The notes: a model not told the origin generated them from the sequence alone. Positions 50,832 to 60,327 are shown, counted from the first letter of the stretch. The stretch is DNA of 64,000 nt from Acidobacteriota bacterium (GCA_019639235.1 JAHBSG010000003.1:128446-192445), one strand, 5' to 3'. Numbers and translations are program-made.

Positions 50832-52253
50832 ATGTCCACAAAAACGATCGTAATCAGACCTTCAATATTCGCAGGGCTCGGATTGGCTCTCGCCTTTCTG
50901 CTATTTTCGGAGCCGGCTCGGGCCGCGAATGTATGCACAGTTGGCTCAAATGACCAGGTAAATATCTTCGGAGCGTACAAGTTCACGAATTTGACCTCCA
51001 CCTCGGCCGGGGTCAATTCCAAGATCTCGGATCCGGATAGCAAAACAGCAAAGCCCGAAGGCCCATATCTGAGCAAAGCAGATCTCGAATCGGTGATGAA
51101 ATGGATCGCCGTTCAGGTAGGCGCGAAAAAATCCCCCTATTGCTACAAGCAGTCCTCGCCGCGTGGTGCCGGTGTACCGCTAAGCACCTGTCCTGAGGGC
51201 ACGGAAAAGAACGGCCTTCTTTGTTATCCCCAGTGCCGAGAGGGCTTCACCGGCAACGGCCCGGTGTGTTGGCAGACCGAGTGTCCTGAGGGCTTTAACG
51301 ATATCGGCGCATTTTGCCAAAAGCCGGCGGCATACGGGCGCGGCGCGGGATACGCGTTATGGGACGAACAAAAATGCAATAACGAAAACGAACAGGGATG
51401 TGAGAAGTGGGGCGCACTCTGGTATCCGAAATGCCGAGATGGTTTCAAGCCCTTCGGCGCAAATATTTGCAGTCCGAGCTGTCCGGAGGGCTACTCAGAC
51501 ACCGGCACCGGGTGTGCAAAGCCGTCCTACGGCCGCGGAGCCGGGCAGCCGATGGAGTGCCGCGAAGGCCTCGAAAAAGACGCGGGCCTCTGCTATCGAC
51601 CCTGTTCGGAAAACCAGACCGGCGTGGGGCCGGTCTGCTGGGACAAGTGTCCGAGCCACGTGCCTGTCTCTTGCGGAGCCGGCTGTGCTGCCGACCAGAA
51701 AACGTGCGCAAGCATAACGACATCCCAGGTGTTAAGTGTCGCGCAAGCCTCCCTTTCCCTCGCGAGCATGGGCGCGGGGGCGGGTGCTGCGAAGAATTTG
51801 GACAGAATGGAGAGCATCGTCGGCGAACTGGGTGACCTGGCTGACCGTGCCGACGGGAGCGTTCCGGTAATGCTTGGACAGGACGGAAATTTCGACGTAA
51901 CGAAACTTACGCCGATGGGCGGAAGCTACACGGGGGTAGTGAAGAGAGTACAGGAAAGCCTATTTAACTACGCGACGCTTTTCTCGGACGACTTTGAAAC
52001 CCTGACCACGCCTGAAGTTGCCGCTACGATCAATCAGAAGTTTAGCGCTGGGGCAGCCGAGCAGATCAAAAAGGAATGGGGTATGCGGCATCTCACGATG
52101 TTGTTAAAGGCAAACGGCTTCCAGGCCGCCCAGGACCTTTTGTACCTTGTCTCATTTGGCGACCCGACCGGGCTTGCCTCCGTTGCGGAAGCCTTTACCA
52201 AACCGCAGTGCGACGCCGAAACACCGTTTCCAAGCGTAACGGAACTGCGGTAA
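50832..52253 (+). CDS. secreted cysteine-rich repeat protein
   Basis: A 473-residue exported protein; the signal peptide ends near 'SEPARAAN'. Residues about 105-290 contain four or five imperfect Cys repeats of the form C-P-E-G-x-x-x-x-G-x-x-C-x-x-x-x-x-YGRGAG ('CPEGYSDTGTGCAKPSYGRG', 'CPEGFNDIGAFCQKP'), plus 'GCEKWGALWYPKCRDGF'. Similar YGRGAG/CEKWG repeats occur in some eukaryotic and bacterial secreted proteins. The C-terminal third is helical and cysteine-poor. With over 20 cysteines it must be oxidised outside the cytoplasm; a DsbA-like gene follows after 78 bases. ATG 50832 fits the signal peptide. Confidence 0.75.
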   Translation: MSTKTIVIRPSIFAGLGLALAFLLFSEPARAANVCTVGSNDQVNIFGAYKFTNLTSTSAGVNSKISDPDSKTAKPEGPYLSKADLESVMKWIAVQVGAKKSPYCYKQSSPRGAGVPLSTCPEGTEKNGLLCYPQCREGFTGNGPVCWQTECPEGFNDIGAFCQKPAAYGRGAGYALWDEQKCNNENEQGCEKWGALWYPKCRDGFKPFGANICSPSCPEGYSDTGTGCAKPSYGRGAGQPMECREGLEKDAGLCYRPCSENQTGVGPVCWDKCPSHVPVSCGAGCAADQKTCASITTSQVLSVAQASLSLASMGAGAGAAKNLDRMESIVGELGDLADRADGSVPVMLGQDGNFDVTKLTPMGGSYTGVVKRVQESLFNYATLFSDDFETLTTPEVAATINQKFSAGAAEQIKKEWGMRHLTMLLKANGFQAAQDLLYLVSFGDPTGLASVAEAFTKPQCDAETPFPSVTELR

Positions 52254-52331
52254 TCAGCGGGAAAGCGCCGTTCAGCCGCCCTGTGCGGCGCTTCTCATTC
52301 CGGTTTCATTTCGTCGTTCTTTATTCTGATA

Positions 52332-53108
52332 ATGACATCCAAATACGTGTTCCTGCTTTTCTTCACGGCCGTTTTGGGCATCGGACAGGTAACCGCCCAA
52401 ACGTCCTCCAAAGATAGCTCCGGCGAAGTTTCAAGGAAACAGACCGAAGCGATCGTCCGCGAATATCTGCTCAAAAATCCGGAGATCATCCGCGAAGCCC
52501 TGGCCGCTCTCGACGCCAAAGAGGCCGCCGAACGAAAACGCATCGCTGCTGTAAAACTAAGATCGAAGCAGAAAGATCTTTTTATGAACGCTGCGGATCC
52601 TGTAGCCGGCGACTCCGCAGGCGATGTCTCGATCGCGGTTTTCTTTGACTATGCTTGTGGCTACTGCCGGAGCACATTGCCTGGGCTAAAGACTCTGATC
52701 GAGAGCGACCCCAGGGTACGCATTGTGTATAAAGAATTTCCCATCCTCGGTCCGAATTCCAGAACGGCGGCCCTCGCAGCCCTTGCGGCCGGCCGTCAGG
52801 GCAAATATATAGAATTCCACCATAAGCTCTTGTCATCGCGCGATCTCAGTGACCAAGGCATCAAAGCGATCGCCATGGAGCTCGGATTGGATCACGCACA
52901 GCTCATGCGTGATATGGCTGACCCGGTCTTCGCCGGGCTGATCACCACAAATGCGGCTTTGGCAAACGAACTGGATATTAACGGTGTTCCGGCATACGTT
53001 ATCAATGACCAGATCGTTCCTGGAGCCATCGATGCTGCCTCTCTCGCGAAAATAATCGAAAAACACAGAGCTAAAGCCAAAGAGGGCGTGGTTGCAGGGG
53101 CGAAATAG
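52332..53108 (+). CDS. DsbA/ScsC-like periplasmic thiol oxidoreductase
   Basis: A 258-residue exported protein with a signal peptide to about residue 23, an N-terminal helix 'IVREYLLKNPEIIREALAAL' (a ScsC/BdbD-type oligomerisation segment), then a thioredoxin fold with a helical insertion. The active site is CGYC (109-112) and the cis-Pro loop is 'GVPAYV'. It should form or isomerise disulfides in secreted proteins. The cysteine-rich protein encoded just upstream is an obvious candidate substrate. Confidence 0.88.
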   Translation: MTSKYVFLLFFTAVLGIGQVTAQTSSKDSSGEVSRKQTEAIVREYLLKNPEIIREALAALDAKEAAERKRIAAVKLRSKQKDLFMNAADPVAGDSAGDVSIAVFFDYACGYCRSTLPGLKTLIESDPRVRIVYKEFPILGPNSRTAALAALAAGRQGKYIEFHHKLLSSRDLSDQGIKAIAMELGLDHAQLMRDMADPVFAGLITTNAALANELDINGVPAYVINDQIVPGAIDAASLAKIIEKHRAKAKEGVVAGAK

Positions 53109-53405
53109 CGGCTCCGGCTTGCCTGCAACCCCAATGAATCGATGACCACAGACAGCAACGTACCATAAGCTAGCCATACAAACTGGCGTCGCTTGAGCCA
53201 GACGAGCCGGCGGAGGCGACGTGCGAAAGCAGATTTGGCCGAATGTCGCCCATATCATTTACGGTCATTCGCAAACCAATTTCTTTTCATTAAATCCAGG
53301 TACCCGATGCATCCATTTCCCGATCTGTGCATCTGACACAAATAGCAGCACAAGTTTGAACGAGCATTAGCTAAATAGACCAAATATCGAAGCGAGGTGA
53401 ACTTT

Positions 53406-54530
53406 ATGAAGGGCCTGACAAGCTTGAGCCTTACGGTGGTGGTGTGTCTTTTTATCGGGGCCGTGTCGGCCCTCGGCCAGAGTGCGTACCGGATCTCGGG
53501 CCCATACACCCACCAGAATTTGACGATCTTCCTGATCCACGGCCAAGACGTGAACAGCAACAAGAATTTGATCACGCTGCAAGAGGCGATGGAGATGAAG
53601 GTCTTCAAGGTCTATGAGACCGAGGACGTGAACGAGCTTATCGTTGAGAACATCTCGCCGAAATACGACGTGTTCATACAGTCCGGAGATATCGTCAAGG
53701 GCGGAAAGCAGGACCGCGTGCTCGCGATCAGCATCATCGTTCCGCGAAACTCGGGCAAGGTCTCGATCGAGGCATTCTGCGTTGAATCAGATAGATGGGA
53801 TGGCCGCGGTGATGAGAACGAAAAGGAATTCTCATCTTCAGAAGAACGGATCGTTTCCAAAGAACTCAAGATCGCAGCAAATGGGGTCGTCTCCGGATCG
53901 GGATCGGGAGATGGGGTTGGTTCCGGTTCAGCATCGGCCGCGGGTTCCGGAAATGGAAACGTGATCGTCTCGGGAGCGCGATCATCAGGTCCGGGAACAG
54001 GATCGGGCGGCGGCTCGCAAACCGCGGTCTGGAACGAGGTGGCAAACGCACAAAGGAATATCTCGGCCAACGTTACGGTCGATGTCACGGCGAACAGCTC
54101 GGCCACCAGCCTTCAGCTTTCGCTTGAGAACAAGAAGCTTGTGAGAACGAGAGAAGAGTTCGCAAAGAATTTCGCGAACCTCTTGAAAGACAAGACGGAC
54201 GTCATCGGATATGCGTTCGCCATCAACGGCGAGATAAACAGCGCCGATATCTACGCTTCGAATCACCTGTTCACAAAGCTCTGGCCGAAGATGCTTAATG
54301 CCACCGTGACCGAAGCGATCTCGCTGGCTGACCAGGAAAAAGCAGAGAGCGAACCGACCGCCGGCGACATCACCAGCTTTATCTCAAAGGCCGAAAAGGG
54401 CAAGGCCCGAGAACGCCAGACCGTTGCCAAGTCAAAGGTGGTCACCCGCCAGACGGAAAGCGAGGTAGTGTACGAGGCAAAGGACAAGGCCGGCGTCGTC
54501 GTTCATCGGAGCTTTGTGAAGCTGAACTGA
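53406..54530 (+). CDS. exported ARPP-1 (DUF6569)-type protein
   Basis: A 374-residue protein with a signal peptide (to about 'ALGQS'). The motif 'VFIQSGDIVKGGKQDR' (about 90-105) and the split arrangement around a Gly/Ser-rich insert (about 160-205) fit the ARPP-1 domain. Enzymatic activity is unknown. ATG 53406 has GAGGTGA five bases upstream, which decides against the GTG at 53397. The 297-base gap before it holds nothing I can name. Confidence 0.7.
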   Translation: MKGLTSLSLTVVVCLFIGAVSALGQSAYRISGPYTHQNLTIFLIHGQDVNSNKNLITLQEAMEMKVFKVYETEDVNELIVENISPKYDVFIQSGDIVKGGKQDRVLAISIIVPRNSGKVSIEAFCVESDRWDGRGDENEKEFSSSEERIVSKELKIAANGVVSGSGSGDGVGSGSASAAGSGNGNVIVSGARSSGPGTGSGGGSQTAVWNEVANAQRNISANVTVDVTANSSATSLQLSLENKKLVRTREEFAKNFANLLKDKTDVIGYAFAINGEINSADIYASNHLFTKLWPKMLNATVTEAISLADQEKAESEPTAGDITSFISKAEKGKARERQTVAKSKVVTRQTESEVVYEAKDKAGVVVHRSFVKLN

Positions 54531-54844
54531 CCGAGTCCGACGGCGGACGGATCTGAATCCCGGCCCGAACCGACCGGTACGGATCGTCGGAGACGACGGG
54601 ATTCAAATGAACCCGGAACTGCCGAAGACGGTGGCATCCGCCTTGAGAATTCTCAACCGCGAAAGAAGAAAAGAAGAAAACAGGACCGCGGTCTGTGGCT
54701 TTCGTCTGTGTCTTCTGTGTTCGAAAAGGAAACCATAACCACAGAATGCACAGACCGAAGCCGCACAGAAAGACCGGCGGCTGAGCCGCGAGAACAGGCG
54801 GTCGATCTGATCTCTGCCCGTGGCCCCCTCTGAACTACACCAAT
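54531..54844. other. 314-bp gene-free region
   Basis: It contains an ACCACAGA/TCTGTG inverted repeat (54691-54765) related to 17701-17775, flanked by GTCGGAGACGAC-like short hairpins. No promoter evident for the Rhs fragment that follows. Confidence 0.45.
54691..54765. repeat. inverted ACCACAG/CTGTGG repeat element, second copy
   Basis: 'GTCTGTGGCTTTCGTCTGTG' on the left and 'AACCACAGAATGCACAGACC' on the right. Same style as 17701-17775, at the edge of the second Rhs locus. Confidence 0.45.
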
Positions 54845-56110
54845 TTGGTGACGCATTTCCCGACCGGTCCGTCTATAATGCCCGGAGGGCAACTTGTTGC
54901 GGAGTACTCGACTCAAATAGAGACGGTAAAGCCGCAGGTTAGTTATTTGACAACCGATCATCTTGGGAGCCCGCGGGTGGTTACGGACGAGGACGGGCGG
55001 GTGACAAGCCGGCGGGACTACACGGCCTTTGGCGAGGAGAGCGTAACGCCGGAGCGGGCGGCGGGGCTTGGCTATGCGGGCCCGAGCGGGACGCGGAAGG
55101 GCTACACGGGCTACGAGAAGGACACCGAATCGGGCCTAGACTTTGCCCAGGCGAGGTACTACAACCCGACCCATGGCCGCTTCACCTCGGTCGATCCGCT
55201 AACGGCGAGCGCCACCATCCGCAACCCGCAGACCTTTAACCGCTACACGTACGTCCTCAACTCGCCATACAAATTCACCGACCCGCTCGGGCTGATCCCC
55301 GAGACCACCGGAGCCTGCGGCAACCGATGCCGAAACTCCGACGGCGGCGGTGGTGGCGGAGCTTTTGATGCCGCCGTTAGCGGTGGCTGGGACAGCGGCT
55401 ACCGAAGCGGAGTGGAAGGTTCGATTCTGGCAGAAGCTGAGCGATGGGCCCGGTATTACGAGGCTCGTCCTTGGTTAAGCGCAATGCGGTCACCGAATTA
55501 CGTACCTAGTTTCGCATCGTTGGGTTCACGACAGAGAGCCAACACGACCGCGAATCCGACTGAAAGTTCCGAGCCGCTACCAGCAACTCCGTGTGCTGTA
55601 CTTGCTTGCGGCGAGGTAACCTCGTTTAGCCGGATTATTACAAGAAATACGATTGGCGTATTGGGACGGTCGGTGAGTGTGCAAAACATAATCTCTGACA
55701 TCACTACGGCAACGATAGTTCAAAGCCCAGTGCCAACTGGTGAAAGTTCGGACGGAACTCTACCAAGGTTTCTAGGCCACCCAAATAAAGACCTGGTCAT
55801 AGGACGGAAATTTGGCGGCGATCAGGCTGGCCATATAATAGGGGCTTCACTTGGTGGCAAGTTGATGAATGGCGATAATCTATTCAGTCAAAACGCGCGC
55901 GTCAACAACTCCCAATACAGAACCATGGAAAATGAGGTTCGGCGAACGCTCAAGGCTAATCCCGGTTGGACGGCAACTATCACCGTTTCACTCCATTATC
56001 CTAGGTCAGGACCAAGGCGATTTCGACCAAGCGGGGGAACCTTCTCAGTATTATACTCAGATGCAAATCGGGTGCCCGTATTTGGTTTTTCGAGACCTTT
56101 CCCCAATTAG
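54845..56110 (+). CDS. Rhs core fragment with nuclease toxin tip (second Rhs locus)
   Basis: A 421-residue ORF. Core homology starts near 54885 ('GGQLVAEYST', 'TDHLGSPRVVTDEDGR') and ends at 'YKFTDPLGL'. This core is of a different subtype from the 8-17 kb array. The tip ends in a DNA/RNA non-specific endonuclease-like domain: 'GDQAGHIIGASLGG' (about 325-338), then 'DNLFSQNARVNNSQYRTMEN', with the His-Me finger His at about 330 and Asn-rich metal site. Predicted activity: degradation of target-cell nucleic acid. The N-terminal Rhs part is missing; GTG 54845 may not be used. Confidence 0.78.
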   Translation: MVTHFPTGPSIMPGGQLVAEYSTQIETVKPQVSYLTTDHLGSPRVVTDEDGRVTSRRDYTAFGEESVTPERAAGLGYAGPSGTRKGYTGYEKDTESGLDFAQARYYNPTHGRFTSVDPLTASATIRNPQTFNRYTYVLNSPYKFTDPLGLIPETTGACGNRCRNSDGGGGGGAFDAAVSGGWDSGYRSGVEGSILAEAERWARYYEARPWLSAMRSPNYVPSFASLGSRQRANTTANPTESSEPLPATPCAVLACGEVTSFSRIITRNTIGVLGRSVSVQNIISDITTATIVQSPVPTGESSDGTLPRFLGHPNKDLVIGRKFGGDQAGHIIGASLGGKLMNGDNLFSQNARVNNSQYRTMENEVRRTLKANPGWTATITVSLHYPRSGPRRFRPSGGTFSVLYSDANRVPVFGFSRPFPN

Positions 56111-56130
56111 ACAAACAAAAAGAGGTGAAT

Positions 56131-57174
56131 ATGCATTTACTTGTTTTTATAGCACTTTGCCTATTGGGCGTTGATCAATATGCGCCTGCATTAGATCCAT
56201 TTCAATTTAAACTGTCAAAAAAAGAGACGAATATGCTTCATTATCAGTACGTTGATCGGAATGGGACGGTGGTTCTGGACGCAAAACGCTTTCGCGAGGC
56301 TCGTTCCTTTTCAAATGGTTTGGCAGCTGTTTTGGCGGACAACCAGCTTTGGGGATTCATCGACAAGACCGGCAAGGTGGCGATTGCCCCCACATATGAA
56401 GATGTTGGTGATTTTTCTGAAGGGTTGGCGGCCGTTCGTTTGCCAGAAGATACGTCAGGTTGGACGCAGACTGGTTGGATATTCATAGACACTGCGGGGC
56501 GTGAGCAGTTCCATGTTGACTTCGACATCGTTTACGATTTTTCTGAGAATGTTGCCTTGGCACAAGGAGAGGAGGCTGTCTACTTGATCGAGAAAAATGG
56601 CAACGTCAGAAAGTTATTCAGCTTGCGGGACTTGAGTTTAGGGCCGGAAAGCAGGCCCAGGTTCAGAGAAGGGCTTCTGGTCGTGCGCGATGTAAAGACT
56701 GGGAAATACGGCTTTATCAATGCTTACGGGGAAATGGTAATCGCGCCCAATTATGTAGATGCGGCATCGTTCAAAGAGAACGTTGCACGAGTGACTATAA
56801 ACGAAGGCGGTAGCCATCTCCTTGGGTTCGTTCGAAAGGATGCAAGCTTAGTCATCTCGCCGAGATTCGACATTGACTTCGACTTCTTGCGGAACTCTCG
56901 CGATTTCTCGGAAGGTCTCGCGGGTGTAGCCCTCATTGATGATTCGAATCTGGCTGGACCGCAGTTCATTTTCATAAATAAAGCGGGCGAAACAATTTTT
57001 AGTACCGAGAGCATAGACGTTGGGAATTTTTACGAAGGGGTGACGTTTTTTTTCGACATTAAATCGGAAAAATATGGATATTTGGATTCATCGGGTCGCA
57101 CGATTATTCCGCCGAGGTACGAACGCGCCGATGATTTTTCTGAGGGCCTGGCCTGTGTTGCGATTAATGGTTAA
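56131..57174 (+). CDS. WG-repeat protein, putative immunity to the nuclease tip
   Basis: A 347-residue protein starting at ATG 56131 (AGAGG five bases upstream), 20 bases after the toxin stop. It consists of WG repeats ('LWGFIDKTGKVAIAPTYEDV', 'KYGFINAYGEMVIAPNYVDA', 'KYGYLDSSGRTIIPPRYE'), each with a 'DFSEGLA' turn. A hydrophobic N-terminus (MHLLVFIALCLLG) may be a signal or anchor. WG-repeat proteins are often found beside polymorphic toxins. The cognate role is inferred from position and coupling. Confidence 0.7.
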   Translation: MHLLVFIALCLLGVDQYAPALDPFQFKLSKKETNMLHYQYVDRNGTVVLDAKRFREARSFSNGLAAVLADNQLWGFIDKTGKVAIAPTYEDVGDFSEGLAAVRLPEDTSGWTQTGWIFIDTAGREQFHVDFDIVYDFSENVALAQGEEAVYLIEKNGNVRKLFSLRDLSLGPESRPRFREGLLVVRDVKTGKYGFINAYGEMVIAPNYVDAASFKENVARVTINEGGSHLLGFVRKDASLVISPRFDIDFDFLRNSRDFSEGLAGVALIDDSNLAGPQFIFINKAGETIFSTESIDVGNFYEGVTFFFDIKSEKYGYLDSSGRTIIPPRYERADDFSEGLACVAING

Positions 57175-57394
57175 TTTGTGAAAGCTCATTTCGGGTTGAA
57201 CGTAACGACCATATCGTTCTCATGGTCATGCATGCTGACATCGAATTGAGGCATCTTTGGCGATAGAAAGCTAATCAGGACTTTAAAGGGTAGGAAGGGG
57301 CCGCCTAAGACGAACCCTTTAACCTATAACGAAAAAGTGTTATGTCGAGACGAACGTGATAAGGATTGATCGGGGATACAGTAAAAGGGGGCAT

Positions 57395-57586
57395 GGCTAT
57401 GCGGGCTACGAGAAGGACGCCGAATCGGGCCTCGACTTCGCCCAGGCGGATATTACAACGCGGTCCACGTCCGCTTCACCTCGGTCGATCCGCTAACGGC
57501 AAGCGCCACCATCCGCAACCCGCAGACCTTTAACCGGTACACTTACGTCCTCAACTCGCCATACAAATTCACCGACCCGCTCGGCC
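57395..57586 (+). pseudogene. frameshifted Rhs core remnant
   Basis: About 190 bases match the Rhs core of the 54.8-kb unit ('GYEKDAESGLDFAQA', then 'FTSVDPLTASATIRNPQTFN' and 'KFTDPLG'). After 'GCCCAGGCG' bases are missing relative to the intact copy ('GCGAGGTACTAC' against 'GCGGATATTAC'), which shifts the frame. It is the scar of a duplicated or replaced tip. Confidence 0.75.
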
Positions 57587-57615
57587 GGTTCGGCAAAAAG
57601 GATCCACGGGAAGGT

Positions 57616-58419
57616 TCAGGTCCATTGGTCCTTGATGATCTTTATCATTTCGGGGTCGCCGGCAAAGTAGGCGCGTTTTGTGAAGTCGCTATAGCTAATT
57701 GAGGAGACCGCGTTGCTACGCTGCCGGCCAGATCCGCCCGCGGCTGCGGCGGCCGCTGCGCTCGACGAGGACTCGGCGACCCGTTTCTTCAAAGCATCTT
57801 CACGCTGATCCTGTATCAGCATCGGTATGATGTTTTCCTTCAAGAAATTTCGGGTCTGATTAGCCTTTCGAAGAAATGGTTCATAGGCCGACTTCGGGCC
57901 CTCAGGCGGGCGGGCGAACGCAGCGGCAGAACTCGCCGATGCAGATGCGGCCGCTGCGACCGAAGCCGGAGTTATCGGCAGGCCCGGATCAGATGAAGGA
58001 GTGATCACCTTCATTGTGAAATACTCCGTAAATCCCTCATCAACGTCGATATTCCCTTTGAATGCCTCCGTAAATGCCGGGTGTGTCAGGAAATGAAAGA
58101 GCTCGTGAATGGCGGAACGCTCGGAAAAGAGGTCGCGGCGAAAGTAGATCATCCGCTGAGAATCGGTGTTGACGTAGTCATTTCGCTTGCCCACGGTCAG
58201 GGCCGCAAGCGAGCATCCCTCGGAGCTCCGGTATTTCCGCGACTGCAGCATAAGCTCAAACTCGAGCGGGTCCATGACGTGGATGACCTTGTCGAACTCC
58301 TCGTCAGTAGTGAACAGCGGCTGCAGATGGCGGCTTCCTTCAACCCAACGGGAATAACGCTGCAGCACCCGGCGAAGGGATATCCTGAATAACTGACGTT
58401 CACTGGCTGTATTTGGCAC
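57616..58419 (-). CDS. HEXXH-containing protein of unknown family
   Basis: A 267-residue protein with a GTG start (AAGGAG upstream). A zinc-protease-like motif HELFH (105-109) is followed by 'DVDEGFTEYFT' (126-136), whose Glu could be the third ligand, as in gluzincins. Two Ala/Ser-rich linkers lie at about 152-168 and 216-228. No signal peptide. It faces the Rhs remnant tail to tail. A cytoplasmic peptidase or toxin-like effector is possible; the family is not recognised. Confidence 0.6.
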   Translation of the reverse strand: MPNTASERQLFRISLRRVLQRYSRWVEGSRHLQPLFTTDEEFDKVIHVMDPLEFELMLQSRKYRSSEGCSLAALTVGKRNDYVNTDSQRMIYFRRDLFSERSAIHELFHFLTHPAFTEAFKGNIDVDEGFTEYFTMKVITPSSDPGLPITPASVAAAASASASSAAAFARPPEGPKSAYEPFLRKANQTRNFLKENIIPMLIQDQREDALKKRVAESSSSAAAAAAAGGSGRQRSNAVSSISYSDFTKRAYFAGDPEMIKIIKDQWT

Positions 58420-58623
58420 TCGTCATTCTCCTTGTCTGTGCAGTAATGAACGCCCGAAAAAGCCAAGTTCGGATCCGCAAACTTCGCCGAACGGGGCGGC
58501 TTTATGGTGCACGTTTACTGCCGAGCATATCACAGAACAAGTAAGGCGACGCAGACCTTTGGCCTTTGGCTGCGAACGCGACGTGCAAGTTTGGCATCGT
58601 AGGGGCGTTCAGAAGGAGAGGTA

Positions 58624-59154
58624 TTGGACGATATGAGAAATGCGGGACTTGCGGCGGTTTGTTTTTTGGTGATGGCGGCGGGAGCTTTCGGGCAGCAGAC
58701 GGCGGAGATACCGAACCCGGCGATCGACATGGAGGGTTACCTCAAGATCGCCGGCGAGGCGGCCCGGCACCGGGCGACGAGGCGGCTGACCGAGGAAGAA
58801 TTCATCCGGATGAGCCGCGAGCCGGGCACGGTCGTGCTGGATGCACGAAGCGCGGAAAAATATCGCGAGATGCATGTGAAGGGAGCGGTGAACCTAAGCT
58901 TTCCGGACATAACGGTCGAGAGCCTCGGGCGGCTTTTTCCCGATAAGAACACACGGATACTGATCTACTGCAACAACAATTTTGAGAACGCCGAAGTGCC
59001 TTTCCCGAAGAAGATGGCGACGGCCTCGCTCAACATTTCGACCTATATTTCGCTCTATACCTACGGCTACCGGAACGTTTACGAACTCGGGCCGCTGGTC
59101 GATATCGGCGCAACAAAGCTCGAGATGGTCGCGTCGGCCTACACACGAGACTGA
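58624..59154 (+). CDS. exported rhodanese-like protein
   Basis: A 176-residue protein with a signal peptide (to about 'GAFGQQ'). Rhodanese signatures: 'VVLDARSAEKYREMHVKGAV' and the active loop 'IYCNNNFEN' with the catalytic Cys at about 115. It may transfer sulfur in the periplasm. The best Shine-Dalgarno (AAGGAG) is five bases from TTG 58624 but 14 from ATG 58633, so the TTG start is plausible. Confidence 0.8.
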   Translation: MDDMRNAGLAAVCFLVMAAGAFGQQTAEIPNPAIDMEGYLKIAGEAARHRATRRLTEEEFIRMSREPGTVVLDARSAEKYREMHVKGAVNLSFPDITVESLGRLFPDKNTRILIYCNNNFENAEVPFPKKMATASLNISTYISLYTYGYRNVYELGPLVDIGATKLEMVASAYTRD

Positions 59155-59188
59155 ACACCGGCAACGAGCGTAACAAAGGCCTGGCGGA

Positions 59189-59590
59189 TCACCGAACCGG
59201 ATGTTGGAAGCAAAGCGAATAGCCGTCGGGATCGGTCAGCGACAACTGCCGCATTCCGTAGGGAGCGTTCGTCGGCGGGGCGAGGTCGATGCCCTTTTGC
59301 CGGAAGTGGTCGAATATCTCATCTACGCTCTCGCAGCCGAAGAAAAGAGTAGTATCGGAGTGCCAAACGGTCCGTGCAGCGGGCGGCTCGGCGGGAACAC
59401 TTCCGGGCTCGTACTGATCATTGAGCATCAGATCGCATCCATCCTTACGCAGCCATACCCAGCTTGCGTCATCGCCTCCGCCGGAATCGGCAACCACCGA
59501 AAAGCCGAGAAGATCTCGATAGAAGGCAAGCGACCGCCGCATATTGAAGATCTGTAAGAGCGGTGTCAGCGAAGAGATCTCGATATTCAT
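59189..59590 (-). CDS. VOC-family (glyoxalase/bleomycin-resistance fold) protein
   Basis: A 133-residue protein with the beta-alpha-beta-beta-beta pattern: 'LLQIFNMRRSLAFYRDLLGF' at the start, 'WLRKDGCDLML' and 'LSLTDPDGYSLCFQHP' at the end. Members bind a metal and small ligands; the specific function is unknown. The start at ATG 59590 overlaps the stop of the ankyrin gene by four bases (ATGA). Confidence 0.82.
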   Translation of the reverse strand: MNIEISSLTPLLQIFNMRRSLAFYRDLLGFSVVADSGGGDDASWVWLRKDGCDLMLNDQYEPGSVPAEPPAARTVWHSDTTLFFGCESVDEIFDHFRQKGIDLAPPTNAPYGMRQLSLTDPDGYSLCFQHPVR

Positions 59591-60327
59591 TTTCTTACAC
59601 ACTCCGGAAGATAGTCTCCGAGTAGATTCCGTTCCATGCCGTTTCCCGAACCACAACCATGATCGGAAGTGTTTCGCTCGACATGAAGATCCCTGATGTG
59701 GTGCGGCGGGAATGCGAGTAGCTTTAGCACCGAACCCGGGCGAAGATGCTCACTCGCCCAGCTTAGCGGCGAATCGCCATGGGCATCTCGGGCATCTTTT
59801 TCGGCCCCGTTTTGAATGAGGAACTCGATGGTCTCAGCGTTGGCGTAAGCGGCCGCCCGGTGAAGCGGCGTTTCGCCTTTTGTGCGGACGTCGCGCATGA
59901 ATGCCCGGGTCGCCTTTCCGGGAATCGTCCGAGCATTAACATCCGCACCATTTTCGACCAGCAGCTTGACCACGTAAAAATAGTACGGCCGGCCCGCTTT
60001 CGAGAGCGCGCTATGCAAGGACGTTTCGCCAGTTTCCGGTTCGGACCAATTCACGTCCGCACCGTTAGCGATAAGGAAGTCCGCGACCTTCCAATGGCCG
60101 AAGAACGCGGCGTTACCAAGTTCCCGCCCGAGGTCAATGCCGGAAAGGTCGCCGCCGGCATTCATTACCGCTTTCAGGGCCGTCACGTCGTTATAGTAAA
60201 CGAACCATTGGAGCGGGCTTACCTCGGCCGAATGAAGCGATTCGTTCCATCCTGGCGTCGCGAGAAGATCGAAAACAAGGTCCGTCCGCCCGCGGGCGAT
60301 CCGATCGAGTATTTCGCTTTGATCCAT
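59587..60327 (-). CDS. ankyrin-repeat protein
   Basis: A 246-residue soluble protein with four or five ankyrin repeats ('GHWKVADFLIANGADVNWSE', 'VVKLLVENGADVNARTIPG', 'GETPLHRAAAYANAETIEFL', 'GDSPLSWASEHL'). It starts at ATG 60327 with AGGAGG in front and is coupled to the VOC gene. A protein-binding role is expected. Confidence 0.83.
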   Translation of the reverse strand: MDQSEILDRIARGRTDLVFDLLATPGWNESLHSAEVSPLQWFVYYNDVTALKAVMNAGGDLSGIDLGRELGNAAFFGHWKVADFLIANGADVNWSEPETGETSLHSALSKAGRPYYFYVVKLLVENGADVNARTIPGKATRAFMRDVRTKGETPLHRAAAYANAETIEFLIQNGAEKDARDAHGDSPLSWASEHLRPGSVLKLLAFPPHHIRDLHVERNTSDHGCGSGNGMERNLLGDYLPECVRK

